Part shown: positions 1 to 5,160 of the stretch, piece after piece
How the letters are laid out: every line of letters begins with the position of its first letter
Numbering within the stretch: the first letter of the stretch is position 1
From: Thermoplasmatales archaeon SW_10_69_26
Lineage (GTDB): Archaea; Thermoplasmatota; SW-10-69-26
Reading direction: 5' to 3'
Assembly: GCA_003009755.1 (NCBI GenBank)
Contig: PXUB01000026.1
Span: 1 to 37,664, forward strand
Length of the DNA: 37,664 nucleotides
Translations under genes and position numbers: made by a program
Notes under the pieces: generated by a model
Seen by the model: only the letters and a program-made list of their open reading frames with translations
What the model was told of the DNA's origin: nothing
The model's database searches: none

Positions 1-158
1 CGTACTCGTCTGAGACCGAGCGCGCGGTGTCCATCAGCCCTCTGCCGCGGTTGGAGACCGCCCTCCGCAGTGGGAACGGCGGTCCCCAACTTCGTACGAA
101 CGACCATCGCCTCGATGTCCACGGTCGTTCGTACTCGTCTGAGACCGAGCGCGCGGTG
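1..158. repeat. 29-bp direct repeat, two copies
   Basis: The 29 bases at 1-29 recur exactly at 130-158, a spacing of 129 bp. The first copy begins at the window edge, so the repeated unit may extend further upstream. Between the copies lies a 12-bp inverted repeat (94-105 against 123-134). No convincing gene is visible in 1-171. The block sits just past the 3' end of the Lrp gene and could be a duplicated terminator or a decayed mobile segment. Confidence 0.75.
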
Positions 159-176
159 CCACCGCTCGGTCTCAGA
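138..176 (-). terminator. hairpin spanning the lrp stop codon
   Basis: A perfect 14-bp inverted repeat (138-151 against 163-176, 11-nt loop) overlaps the stop codon of the minus-strand Lrp gene at 172-174. Its left arm lies inside the second copy of the 29-bp repeat. Its position suggests an RNA hairpin that ends or protects the transcript. There is no T-run after it, so termination is an inference. Confidence 0.4.
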
Positions 177-615
177 CCTCTTCCTTCCACGTGCGGAACA
201 CGGCGGAGGTCTGGGTCTGGCCGACGCCGCCGAGGTCGCGGACGCGGTCGATGACGAGGTCGCCGATCTGCTCGAGGCTTTCGCCGCGGACCTTGGCGAT
301 GATGTCCCAGTCGCCGGAGATCATGTGGACCTCGTAGACGGCGTCGATGTCGCCCAGTTCGGCGGCGACGTCCTCCTGGCTGACGGAGGATCGGGCGTCG
401 TAGGTGAGGAAGACGAAGGCGGTCGTGGCTTCGCCAAGCGCCTCGTAGTCGGGGATCACGGTGTACTGGCGGACGATGCCGCGGTCCTCCATGCGCGTGA
501 TCCGGTCGTGGACCGTGGTGCGAGGGATGCCGGTCGTCTCGGCGATCGCTTTGGTCGTCTCTTGGGCATCCTCGCGGAGCGCTTCCAGGATGCGCCGGTC
601 CTTGTCGTCGAGCAC
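172..615 (-). CDS. Lrp/AsnC family transcriptional regulator
   Basis: A 147-aa protein of normal size for the Lrp/AsnC family, with an N-terminal helix-turn-helix (about residues 3-55, containing TTGIPRTTVHDRI) and a C-terminal RAM ligand-binding/oligomerisation domain (about 65-140, with VYEVHMISGDWDII). Such proteins bind promoters and usually sense amino acids. The GTG start at 615 is chosen because it begins the conserved LDDKDRRIL segment and lies about 29 bp from the centre of a TATA-like box at 641-648, as expected for a leaderless mRNA. The frame is open much further upstream, but that part has no Lrp character. The target genes cannot be read from the sequence. Confidence 0.93.
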   Translation of the reverse strand: MLDDKDRRILEALREDAQETTKAIAETTGIPRTTVHDRITRMEDRGIVRQYTVIPDYEALGEATTAFVFLTYDARSSVSQEDVAAELGDIDAVYEVHMISGDWDIIAKVRGESLEQIGDLVIDRVRDLGGVGQTQTSAVFRTWKEEV

Positions 616-640
616 GCTCGTCGGACCAGCGGACGCCTCG

Positions 641-648
641 TATAAAGG
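641..648 (-). promoter_or_regulatory. TATA box of the Lrp gene
   Basis: On the minus strand this reads CCTTTATA, a good archaeal TATA box in GC-rich surroundings. Its centre is about 29 bp upstream of the GTG at 615, so the transcript should start at or next to the start codon. Confidence 0.7.
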
Positions 649-671
649 ATTGTCAGAACTCCGACGGGGGA

Positions 672-702
672 GGGGAGGACCGGCCAAAGCGACGTCCTCC
701 CC
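672..702 (-). terminator. 9-bp perfect hairpin after the small secreted protein gene
   Basis: Arms 672-680 and 694-702 pair perfectly (GGGGAGGAC/GTCCTCCCC). The hairpin lies about 80 bp past the stop codon of the minus-strand gene ending at 780 and about 25 bp upstream of the Lrp TATA box. It could end the upstream transcript or act as an operator. There is no T-run. Confidence 0.35.
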
Positions 703-779
703 GCCCTCGTGGAGCGATGCCACAGGCTCAGCTGCGCCCGATGAAGGGATGAGGCTCGTGCCGGCGCGTGTGTTGGACC

Positions 780-1211
780 TCAGATCAGGACCTTGTCGGA
801 GTGGTCCTGCCAGTCGCCGGGGTTGTCGTGGGCTTGACTGGTGCACTCGTACCCGGACCGTTGCAGACCGGAGAAGCCGTTCGTCTCGAGCCAGATGACG
901 CCGGGCGTCAGGGCATCGGCGCCCTCGCCGCCGCCCTGGCCCCCGTCGGCAGAGTGGACGTAGGCCTGCACCGAGGCATCGCCGGTCACGGCGAAGCCCA
1001 GGGACTCCTCGACGACGCTGTCGTCGGTCCACATGTGGTTGCGGACACCCGTGCACTTCTCGTGCGCGGGCGGGTCCTCGTCACTGTGCTCGCACCGCCA
1101 GTTGCGGTCTCGGTCGTCGCACTCGCCGGGATAGGCGGCCTCGTGGGCCACGGCCGGGACGGCAACCGTCACCAGCCCGACGGCCAGCGCGAACGCGATC
1201 ATCCTCTTCAT
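780..1211 (-). CDS. small secreted protein with four cysteines, unknown function
   Basis: A 143-aa protein with a clear Sec signal peptide (MKRMIAFALAVGLVTVAVPA, probable cleavage after AVA near residue 22) and a short acidic mature chain. Four cysteines (in GEC, WRC, EKC and YEC contexts) could form two disulphides outside the cell. The ATG at 1211 is chosen because it begins the signal peptide and is preceded at normal spacing by GGAGG; the frame is open upstream to an ATG at 1280, but those residues would spoil the signal peptide. I do not recognise the family. It is monocistronic between the Lrp gene and the 165-bp repeat. Confidence 0.75.
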   Translation of the reverse strand: MKRMIAFALAVGLVTVAVPAVAHEAAYPGECDDRDRNWRCEHSDEDPPAHEKCTGVRNHMWTDDSVVEESLGFAVTGDASVQAYVHSADGGQGGGEGADALTPGVIWLETNGFSGLQRSGYECTSQAHDNPGDWQDHSDKVLI

Positions 1212-1328
1212 GGGATCCTCCACCGGTGCGTTCACCAGCTCCCCCATCACCCATCGCCTGTCACGGCTCGGTAGTGACATGGACCGACCGACGGGAACCG
1301 GCCAGGGCCTCGGGGGGGGACCCGGACG

Positions 1329-1493
1329 CCGGCTGTCTCGTTAGGCAGGGGCCGCGAAGGACACAAAGGATCGCCAAGGCCACGAAGGGCCTGTGACTCG
1401 CCGCCGGGCGGCCTTGTCACGGCAGCTGCTCGCCTTTGTGCCCTGGCGTCCCCTCGCGTACTTGGTGGTCCCCCCGTTTCTTATCCTTACAGC
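1329..1493. repeat. 165-bp dispersed repeat, copy 1
   Basis: This segment matches 15600-15764 over 165 positions without gaps and with about nine substitutions (about 95% identity). It contains GC-rich inverted repeats (a 6-bp stem around 1401-1413 inside GTGAC/GTCAC arms) and, near its left end, short imperfect repeats of the type ACAAAGG, GCCAAGG and ACGAAGG, with an inverted partner (CCTTTGTG) near 1434. Each copy ends with CGTTTCTTATCCTTACAGC just before the promoter of a plus-strand gene. It has no open frame typical of this genome. It may be a MITE-like element or a conserved non-coding RNA/regulatory cassette. Confidence 0.9.
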
Positions 1494-1513
1494 CCGACCC
1501 GGACGACAGGAAA

Positions 1514-1521
1514 GTTCTAAG
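1514..1521 (+). promoter_or_regulatory. TATA-like box of trxA
   Basis: GTTCTAAG, preceded by a purine-rich BRE-like GGAAA, centred about 28 bp upstream of the ATG at 1546. The mRNA is probably leaderless. Confidence 0.55.
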
Positions 1522-1545
1522 GGCTACGCCGGATAAGGGTCGCTC

Positions 1546-1872
1546 ATGGGCGCTGACGGCTCGCCGACCCAGCTCACCGACGACGAATTCGATGGCTTCG
1601 TGAACGGCAACGACGTCGCTCTCATCGACTTCTGGGCCCCCTGGTGTGGCCCTTGCAAGCAGATGGAGCCGATCCTCGACGAGCTGGCCGAGGAGCGGGA
1701 CGACATCGCCATCGGCAAGATCAACACCGACGACAACCCCCAGACCCCGCAGAAGTTCGGGGTCATGTCGATCCCGACGCTGCTTCTCATGGTCGACGGG
1801 GAGGTCGTGGATCAGATGGTCGGTGCCCTGCCGAAAGAGGACATCGTCGAGCGCCTCGACAAGAACACGTGA
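1546..1872 (+). CDS. trxA: thioredoxin
   Basis: A 108-aa single-domain thioredoxin of standard length. The redox-active site WCGPC (residues 33-37) sits in the usual DFWAPWCGPCKQMEP context, and the cis-proline loop MSIPTLLL is present. It acts in the cytoplasm as a general disulphide reductase, normally recharged by thioredoxin reductase, which is not in this window. The ATG at 1546 is about 28 bp from a TATA-like box, consistent with a leaderless transcript. It stands alone and converges with the CPBP protease gene, whose end is 9 bp away. Nothing unusual is seen. Confidence 0.97.
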   Translation: MGADGSPTQLTDDEFDGFVNGNDVALIDFWAPWCGPCKQMEPILDELAEERDDIAIGKINTDDNPQTPQKFGVMSIPTLLLMVDGEVVDQMVGALPKEDIVERLDKNT

Positions 1873-1881
1873 GGCCGCGGG

Positions 1882-2784
1882 TCAGTCCGGCATCACGGGC
1901 CGGACGCCGGCCACGATCCGTCCCCGGATCGTCTCCCAGGTGAGCGCGAGCACGACGAGCCCGAGCACCGAGATCACGCCGACAGCGACCAGCAGCGCGG
2001 CCGAGCCAGCGCCGGGGTCGACGGAGAAGTAGAACAGGTTCACGCCGGCGTGACCGACCATGCAGGCGCCCAGGCCACCGATTGACCGCAGCGCGCCCAT
2101 GCCGAGACCGAAGACGAGCGGGCCCAGCAGGTGGGCCAGGCTCGTGTAGCTGGCGTGCGCGAGAGCGAAGATCACGGCTTGGGCGAGCAGGGCGACCCAG
2201 GCGCCGCGGGCCCCGGGCCACAGGGTCTCGAGGCCGCCTTGGAGGAGGTTGCGGTAGTACAGCTCCTCGGCGACGGCGGGCGTGACCGACAACAGGACGA
2301 CGTGGACGAGGGTGGCGTTGGCGAACAGGGCGCTCTCGTCGGCGGTCTGCAGGAAGGAGGCCGGTCCCTGGAGCGCGGCCAGTGCCAGGCCCTCGGCGGC
2401 GACGATGAGAGGGACGGCCGCCCAGCCGAGGGTGAGATCCATCGACCAGGCCGAGGCTCGCCGACGGAACGGGGCCAGGAACCGCCCGGCGGTCTCCTGG
2501 GCCCCCAGCGCGGCCGCGAGGGCGAGCCCGGTGAGGGGGACGAGCAGGTTGCTCTCGACGATGTTCCACGGCATCCGGGCCAGCTGTCGGGGCGTCAGGG
2601 CCTTCAGCGTGGTCGGCTGGCCGACGAGCTCGGCGACGTGGACGAAGTCGAGGATCGCGTCGGTGGCCGGGTAGAGGATGGCCCCGATAGCGATCGCAGC
2701 CGGCAGGCAGGCACGCTCGTCCCGGGCGAGCCAGAGCAGCGCCCCGGCGAGCGCGGTCGCGCCGGCCAGCAGCGTCTGGCTCAT
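1882..2784 (-). CDS. CPBP (CAAX-type) intramembrane metalloprotease
   Basis: A 300-aa polytopic membrane protein with several hydrophobic helices and the three motifs of the CPBP/ABI family: EELYYR (Glu173-Glu174), a histidine in FALAHAS (His210) and GHAGVNLF (His245). These form the presumed glutamate/histidine catalytic centre. Related enzymes process prenylated proteins or act in bacteriocin immunity; the archaeal substrate is unknown. The ATG at 2784 overlaps the stop codon of the epimerase gene (ATGA), so it is the third gene of an operon with rpe. The frame stays open upstream, but that reading is the antisense-like shadow of rpe. Confidence 0.88.
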   Translation of the reverse strand: MSQTLLAGATALAGALLWLARDERACLPAAIAIGAILYPATDAILDFVHVAELVGQPTTLKALTPRQLARMPWNIVESNLLVPLTGLALAAALGAQETAGRFLAPFRRRASAWSMDLTLGWAAVPLIVAAEGLALAALQGPASFLQTADESALFANATLVHVVLLSVTPAVAEELYYRNLLQGGLETLWPGARGAWVALLAQAVIFALAHASYTSLAHLLGPLVFGLGMGALRSIGGLGACMVGHAGVNLFYFSVDPGAGSAALLVAVGVISVLGLVVLALTWETIRGRIVAGVRPVMPD

Positions 2785-3449
2785 GCCTGGCGGCCACGGA
2801 GCCGGGGGATGCGCTGCTCGAAGGGTTCCCCGGCCCCGAAGACGGCGGAGCCGGCGACGAGCACGTTGGCGCCGGCCTTGCGGACGCGGGGGGAGGTGTC
2901 GGGACCGATGCCGCCGTCGACCTGGAGCTCGGCACCGCTGTCGTGCTCGTCGAGCAGCTGGCGGGCCCGGCGGACCTTCTCGGGGGAGGTCTCGATGAAG
3001 TCCTGTCCGCTGAAGCCGGGGTTGACCGTCATGACGAGCAGCAGGTCCACGAGATCGACCACGTTGCGGACGACGCCGACGGGGGTGTGCGGGTTGAGCG
3101 CGACCCCGGCCTTGGCGCCGGCGTCCCGGATGCGGGTGAGGGTCCGGTTGAGGTGGGTGGCGGCCTCGGCGTGCACGGTGACGATGTCGGCACCGGCGTC
3201 GAGGAACTCCTCGAGGCGGTCGTCGGGCTCTCTCACCATGAGGTGGCAATCCAGGGGCGCGTCGGTGATCGCGTCGAGGGCCTCGACGACGGGCGCGCCG
3301 AACGTGAGGTTCGGAACGAAGCGCCCGTCCATGGCGTCGACGTGGAGGTAGTCGGCGCCGGCGTCGAGGACGGCCTGGGCTTGGTCACCGAGGCGAGCGA
3401 AGTCCGCCGACAGCAGCGAGGGTGCGACCTTGACCTGGTCGGGAGCCAT
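2781..3449 (-). CDS. rpe: ribulose-phosphate 3-epimerase
   Basis: A 222-aa protein of normal length for this TIM-barrel enzyme, which interconverts ribulose 5-phosphate and xylulose 5-phosphate in the cytoplasm. Family signatures are PSLLSADF near the N-terminus, the metal/substrate residues in HVDAMDG and HLMV, the phosphate loop VNPGFSGQ and the closing VDGGI. The ATG at 3449 is preferred; it overlaps the upstream stop as TGATG, and the preceding TTG would add only one residue. Its 3' end overlaps the CPBP protease start. In archaea the role may be pentose supply rather than an oxidative pentose phosphate pathway. Confidence 0.96.
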   Translation of the reverse strand: MAPDQVKVAPSLLSADFARLGDQAQAVLDAGADYLHVDAMDGRFVPNLTFGAPVVEALDAITDAPLDCHLMVREPDDRLEEFLDAGADIVTVHAEAATHLNRTLTRIRDAGAKAGVALNPHTPVGVVRNVVDLVDLLLVMTVNPGFSGQDFIETSPEKVRRARQLLDEHDSGAELQVDGGIGPDTSPRVRKAGANVLVAGSAVFGAGEPFEQRIPRLRGRQA

Positions 3450-3655
3450 CAAGGGCGCACGGGCGTGGACGCTCTAGTAGCTTGGCCTTCCTCGGGGGCG
3501 ATGTCGGCGACGGTGAGCACCGTCTCGGCTTCGGGGCCGTCGTCGGTCGTGATCCGGCGGCCGGTGTCGAGCACCGCGAGGCCGGCTTCGGCGAGCGCGT
3601 CGCTGACGAACTCGGCGTCTTCGGTCGGGACCGTGATCGTCGTCTCCCGTGTCAT
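3449..3655 (-). CDS. 68-aa hypothetical protein, first gene of the rpe operon
   Basis: A small acidic protein beginning MTRETTITVPTED with no membrane segment and no cysteine. The pattern of alternating strands and one helix (AEFVSDALAEAGLAVLD) suggests a compact alpha/beta fold. I do not recognise the family. Its stop overlaps the rpe start, so the two are translationally coupled, and its codon use is GC-rich like its neighbours, which supports a real gene. The ATG at 3655 is preceded by AGGTTCCC. Palindromic operators lie 50-70 bp upstream (3704-3724), so the whole three-gene operon may be regulated from there. Confidence 0.7.
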   Translation of the reverse strand: MTRETTITVPTEDAEFVSDALAEAGLAVLDTGRRITTDDGPEAETVLTVADIAPEEGQATRASTPVRP

Positions 3656-3703
3656 GGGAACCTGTCAGGACCTCGGCGAGCCCTTCAACGGAATGGTATC
3701 GTG

Positions 3704-3724
3704 ATGTTCTCATTTTGAGAACAT
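3704..3724. promoter_or_regulatory. 21-bp palindromic operator
   Basis: ATGTTCTCA, a 3-bp centre (TTT) and TGAGAACAT form a perfect 9-bp inverted repeat. It lies just upstream of a weak TATA-like GATACCATT (about 3692-3700, minus strand) for the rpe operon, so a bound repressor would cover the TFB/BRE site. The right half continues into the repeated GAACATGTTGGGACG sequence. Confidence 0.6.
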
Positions 3725-3777
3725 GTTGGGACGGGATCGCCCGCTGAATGGTTCGCTCGTGGGAACATGTTGGGACG
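3719..3777. repeat. two copies of a 15-bp operator-like motif
   Basis: GAACATGTTGGGACG occurs at 3719-3733 and again at 3763-3777, 44 bp (about four helical turns) apart. The core AACATGTT is palindromic. A related GGGAACATCATGTTG lies at about 4219-4233. The set looks like spaced binding sites for one dimeric regulator. Confidence 0.55.
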
Positions 3778-3870
3778 ATAGAAGAGGGAACGAGCAGGAG
3801 AGGGCAGCGAGGGCCGCCCTTACGACCGTTTCCTATAGTTCGAAGGCGTTCGGGACGCCCTCGGAGCCCC

Positions 3871-4107
3871 TCACATGAGGGAATCGACGGTCATGTCGGA
3901 CAGCTTCTCGAGCCGCTTCCCCTCGGGATCTTCTGAGAGGATGTCGAAGTATCTCGTCAAGGCTTGCTCCACGGTCGAGCTGATGTTTTGACCCTTCAGA
4001 ACCTTCAGAGTGTGGAGCTTCACGTGGTACTCCACGGGGATCTTCACCTTGATCTCTTTCTCTTCGTCGCAGTCTTCGAGAGCGTCTTGCGTTGCGTTTC
4101 GAGCCAA
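3871..4107 (-). CDS. ribbon-helix-helix DNA-binding protein
   Basis: A short protein (78 aa from the TTG at 4107) whose middle reads as a ribbon-helix-helix fold: a beta strand KEIKVKIPVEYH, helix VKLHTLKVLKG, turn QNIS and helix STVEQALTRYFDIL. Such proteins bind DNA as dimers, as autoregulated antitoxins or as repressors. The TTG is preferred because GGTGAGG precedes it at good spacing; in-frame GTGs at 4116 and 4161 are alternatives. The third-position GC is well below that of neighbouring genes, which hints at recent transfer. No toxin gene is adjacent. It lies inside a cluster of palindromes and may bind them. Confidence 0.72.
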   Translation of the reverse strand: MARNATQDALEDCDEEKEIKVKIPVEYHVKLHTLKVLKGQNISSTVEQALTRYFDILSEDPEGKRLEKLSDMTVDSLM

Positions 4108-4124
4108 ATTCCTCACCCCTCCCA

Positions 4125-4156
4125 CCCCATGGGGAGTCAGCCACCCATGCGATGGG
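4125..4156. promoter_or_regulatory. two palindromes at the 5' end of the RHH gene
   Basis: CCCCATGGGG (4125-4134) and CCCAT-GCG-ATGGG (4144-4156) are perfect inverted repeats just upstream of the preferred RHH start. The second continues as GGGAAC, the half-site seen in the other operators here. This fits autoregulation of the RHH gene. Confidence 0.45.
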
Positions 4157-4179
4157 AACACACAGACAGGGTAGGGTTC

Positions 4180-4203
4180 ACTTAACGTTTCTCCTACTTA
4201 ACC
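4180..4203 (-). promoter_or_regulatory. probable RHH gene promoter
   Basis: On the minus strand two TTAAGT boxes, 16 bp apart, are the only A/T-rich elements between the RHH and PadR genes. The nearer one (about 4180-4187) would start a transcript near 4157, leaving a leader of about 50 nt with a ribosome site for the TTG at 4107. Confidence 0.4.
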
Positions 4204-4208
4204 CCATA

Positions 4209-4234
4209 TTCCCATCGTGGGAACATCATGTTGT
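4209..4234. promoter_or_regulatory. TTCCCA-TCG-TGGGAA operator and adjacent GGGAACATCATGTTG
   Basis: A perfect 6-bp inverted repeat with a 3-bp centre (4209-4223) runs directly into a second dyad, AACAT-C-ATGTT (4222-4232). It lies between the divergent RHH and PadR promoters and shares the GGGAACAT core with the sites near 3760. Confidence 0.55.
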
Positions 4235-4247
4235 CACAGTGAGACTA

Positions 4248-4265
4248 TTCCGTGCGGTCACGGAA
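4248..4265 (+). promoter_or_regulatory. candidate PadR operator
   Basis: TTCCGTG-CGGT-CACGGAA is a perfect 7-bp inverted repeat ending 6 bp before the TATA box of the PadR gene, so it abuts the BRE. This is a natural place for autorepression by the PadR product. Confidence 0.55.
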
Positions 4266-4270
4266 CAAAC

Positions 4271-4278
4271 GTTATACG
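4271..4278 (+). promoter_or_regulatory. TATA box of the PadR gene
   Basis: GTTATACG with the BRE-like ACAAAC just before it, centred about 28 bp upstream of the ATG at 4303. The transcript should be leaderless. Confidence 0.7.
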
Positions 4279-4302
4279 GTTCCATTCGCAGGGCCCTCTG
4301 CG

Positions 4303-4899
4303 ATGGAGCCCGTGGCCGACCAGGTCCTCGACGGCTTGCTCGAGGGGCTGGTCCTGCACGCGATCGAGCGCGATCCCAGCCACGGGTACGGGATCATCAA
4401 GGACTTGGAGGCCGCCATCGGCAAGGAGCCGAGCAAGAACCGCGTCTACCGGCTGTTGCGGGAGCTCGAGGAGGAGGGCCTGGTCGACTCCGAGGAGGAG
4501 ACCGAGGACTCGCGGACGCGGCAGGTCTACTCGCTCACGGACGAGGGCATCCAGCGCCTGGAGGCCTACCGGGATCTCCCCGGCCCGTTCACGGGCCGGC
4601 TGACGGGCTTGTTCGACGTCGACGGGACCCACGCGGCCCCCCAGACGGAGGCCAGTGATCCCCCAACGGGCCCGGACGTGGGTTCCGATTGGGTGGCCCA
4701 GCAGCTGGCGGAGCTGCCGGCCCGACCGGAGGTGCAAGCCCCGCACGCCGAGTTCTCGCTGGAGCGCAGCCCCGGCGAGGCTCGGTGGCGGTTGGTCGTG
4801 GAACGCCACGAGCCCGAGGACTACGAGGGCGCCGAGTCCTGCCCGTTGACGTACGTTTACCTCGCCATCCACCGGTTGCTTTACGGGCCGAGGAGCTGA
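4303..4899 (+). CDS. PadR family transcriptional regulator
   Basis: A 198-aa protein with an N-terminal PadR winged helix (about residues 5-85): HAIERDPSHGYGIIKDLEAA, the recognition helix region NRVYRLLRELEEEGLV and the wing with RQVYSLTDEG. PadR proteins are dimeric repressors that usually respond to small molecules. The C-terminal half (about 95-198) is acidic, with WRLVVERHEPEDYEGAESC, and does not look like the classical PadR coiled coil, so it may hold a sensing domain. The start is ATG 4303 because the TATA box is 28 bp upstream; the frame is open to 4252, but that part covers the operator and promoter. Confidence 0.9.
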   Translation: MEPVADQVLDGLLEGLVLHAIERDPSHGYGIIKDLEAAIGKEPSKNRVYRLLRELEEEGLVDSEEETEDSRTRQVYSLTDEGIQRLEAYRDLPGPFTGRLTGLFDVDGTHAAPQTEASDPPTGPDVGSDWVAQQLAELPARPEVQAPHAEFSLERSPGEARWRLVVERHEPEDYEGAESCPLTYVYLAIHRLLYGPRS

Positions 4900-4902
4900 G
4901 GA

Positions 4903-5037
4903 TCAGCCGTTGTACCGCTGCCAGAGGTAGGCGATCCCCAGGGAGAGGACCGTGAACGCGACGGTGAGGGCCAACGCGAGGTAGACGACCTCGCTGACCT
5001 CGAGCTGCGAGATGTCCAGGAAGTCGAACGCGCTCAC
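4903..5037 (-). CDS. 44-aa single-helix membrane protein
   Basis: A 44-aa protein (GTG start at 5037): a short acidic N-terminus MSAFDFLDISQLEVSE, one strongly hydrophobic helix of about 22 residues (VVYLALALTVAFTVLSLGIAYL) and a basic tail WQRYNG. Practically every codon ends in G or C, matching real genes here. It converges with the PadR gene, 3 bp apart. A CTTTTCAT element at 5061-5068 lies 28-29 bp upstream of the GTG, fitting a leaderless transcript. The function is unknown. A second 44-aa one-helix protein lies at the other end of the giant surface protein gene. Confidence 0.72.
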   Translation of the reverse strand: MSAFDFLDISQLEVSEVVYLALALTVAFTVLSLGIAYLWQRYNG

Positions 5038-5060
5038 GCCTCGGCGAGGCGGCCTGGAAG

Positions 5061-5068
5061 ATGAAAAG
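5061..5068 (-). promoter_or_regulatory. weak TATA-like box of the 44-aa protein gene
   Basis: CTTTTCAT on the minus strand, centred 28-29 bp upstream of the GTG at 5037. It diverges from the promoter at 5131-5138. Confidence 0.4.
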
Positions 5069-5130
5069 AGCTTCGCCGGCGGCCCGGTGCACCGACAGCG
5101 GCGGAGGTCGCCGGGCAGGTTTGAGCAAGG

Positions 5131-5138
5131 ATTAAATG
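5131..5138 (+). promoter_or_regulatory. TATA box of the 1355-aa surface protein gene
   Basis: ATTAAATG, with the purine-rich GCAAGG before it, centred about 26 bp upstream of the GTG at 5161. It supports that start and a leaderless mRNA. Confidence 0.65.
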
Positions 5139-5160
5139 GAGTGACGGGAACAGCTCGGGC

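Larger units (their letters stand above)
1212..1545. other. 334-bp gap without a gene: dispersed repeat and thioredoxin promoter
   Basis: This divergent gap separates the secreted-protein gene (minus) from thioredoxin (plus). It holds the ribosome site of the former, the 165-bp dispersed repeat (1329-1493) and the thioredoxin promoter (1514-1521). I see no coding potential. Confidence 0.7.

Noticed and set aside
1329-1493. The dispersed repeat as a CRISPR array or tRNA
   Set aside because: It has only two distant copies, no regular spacers and no cloverleaf.
3748-3936. A 62-codon plus-strand frame over the operator region
   Set aside because: Its composition follows the reverse of the RHH gene and it runs through the repeated operator motifs.
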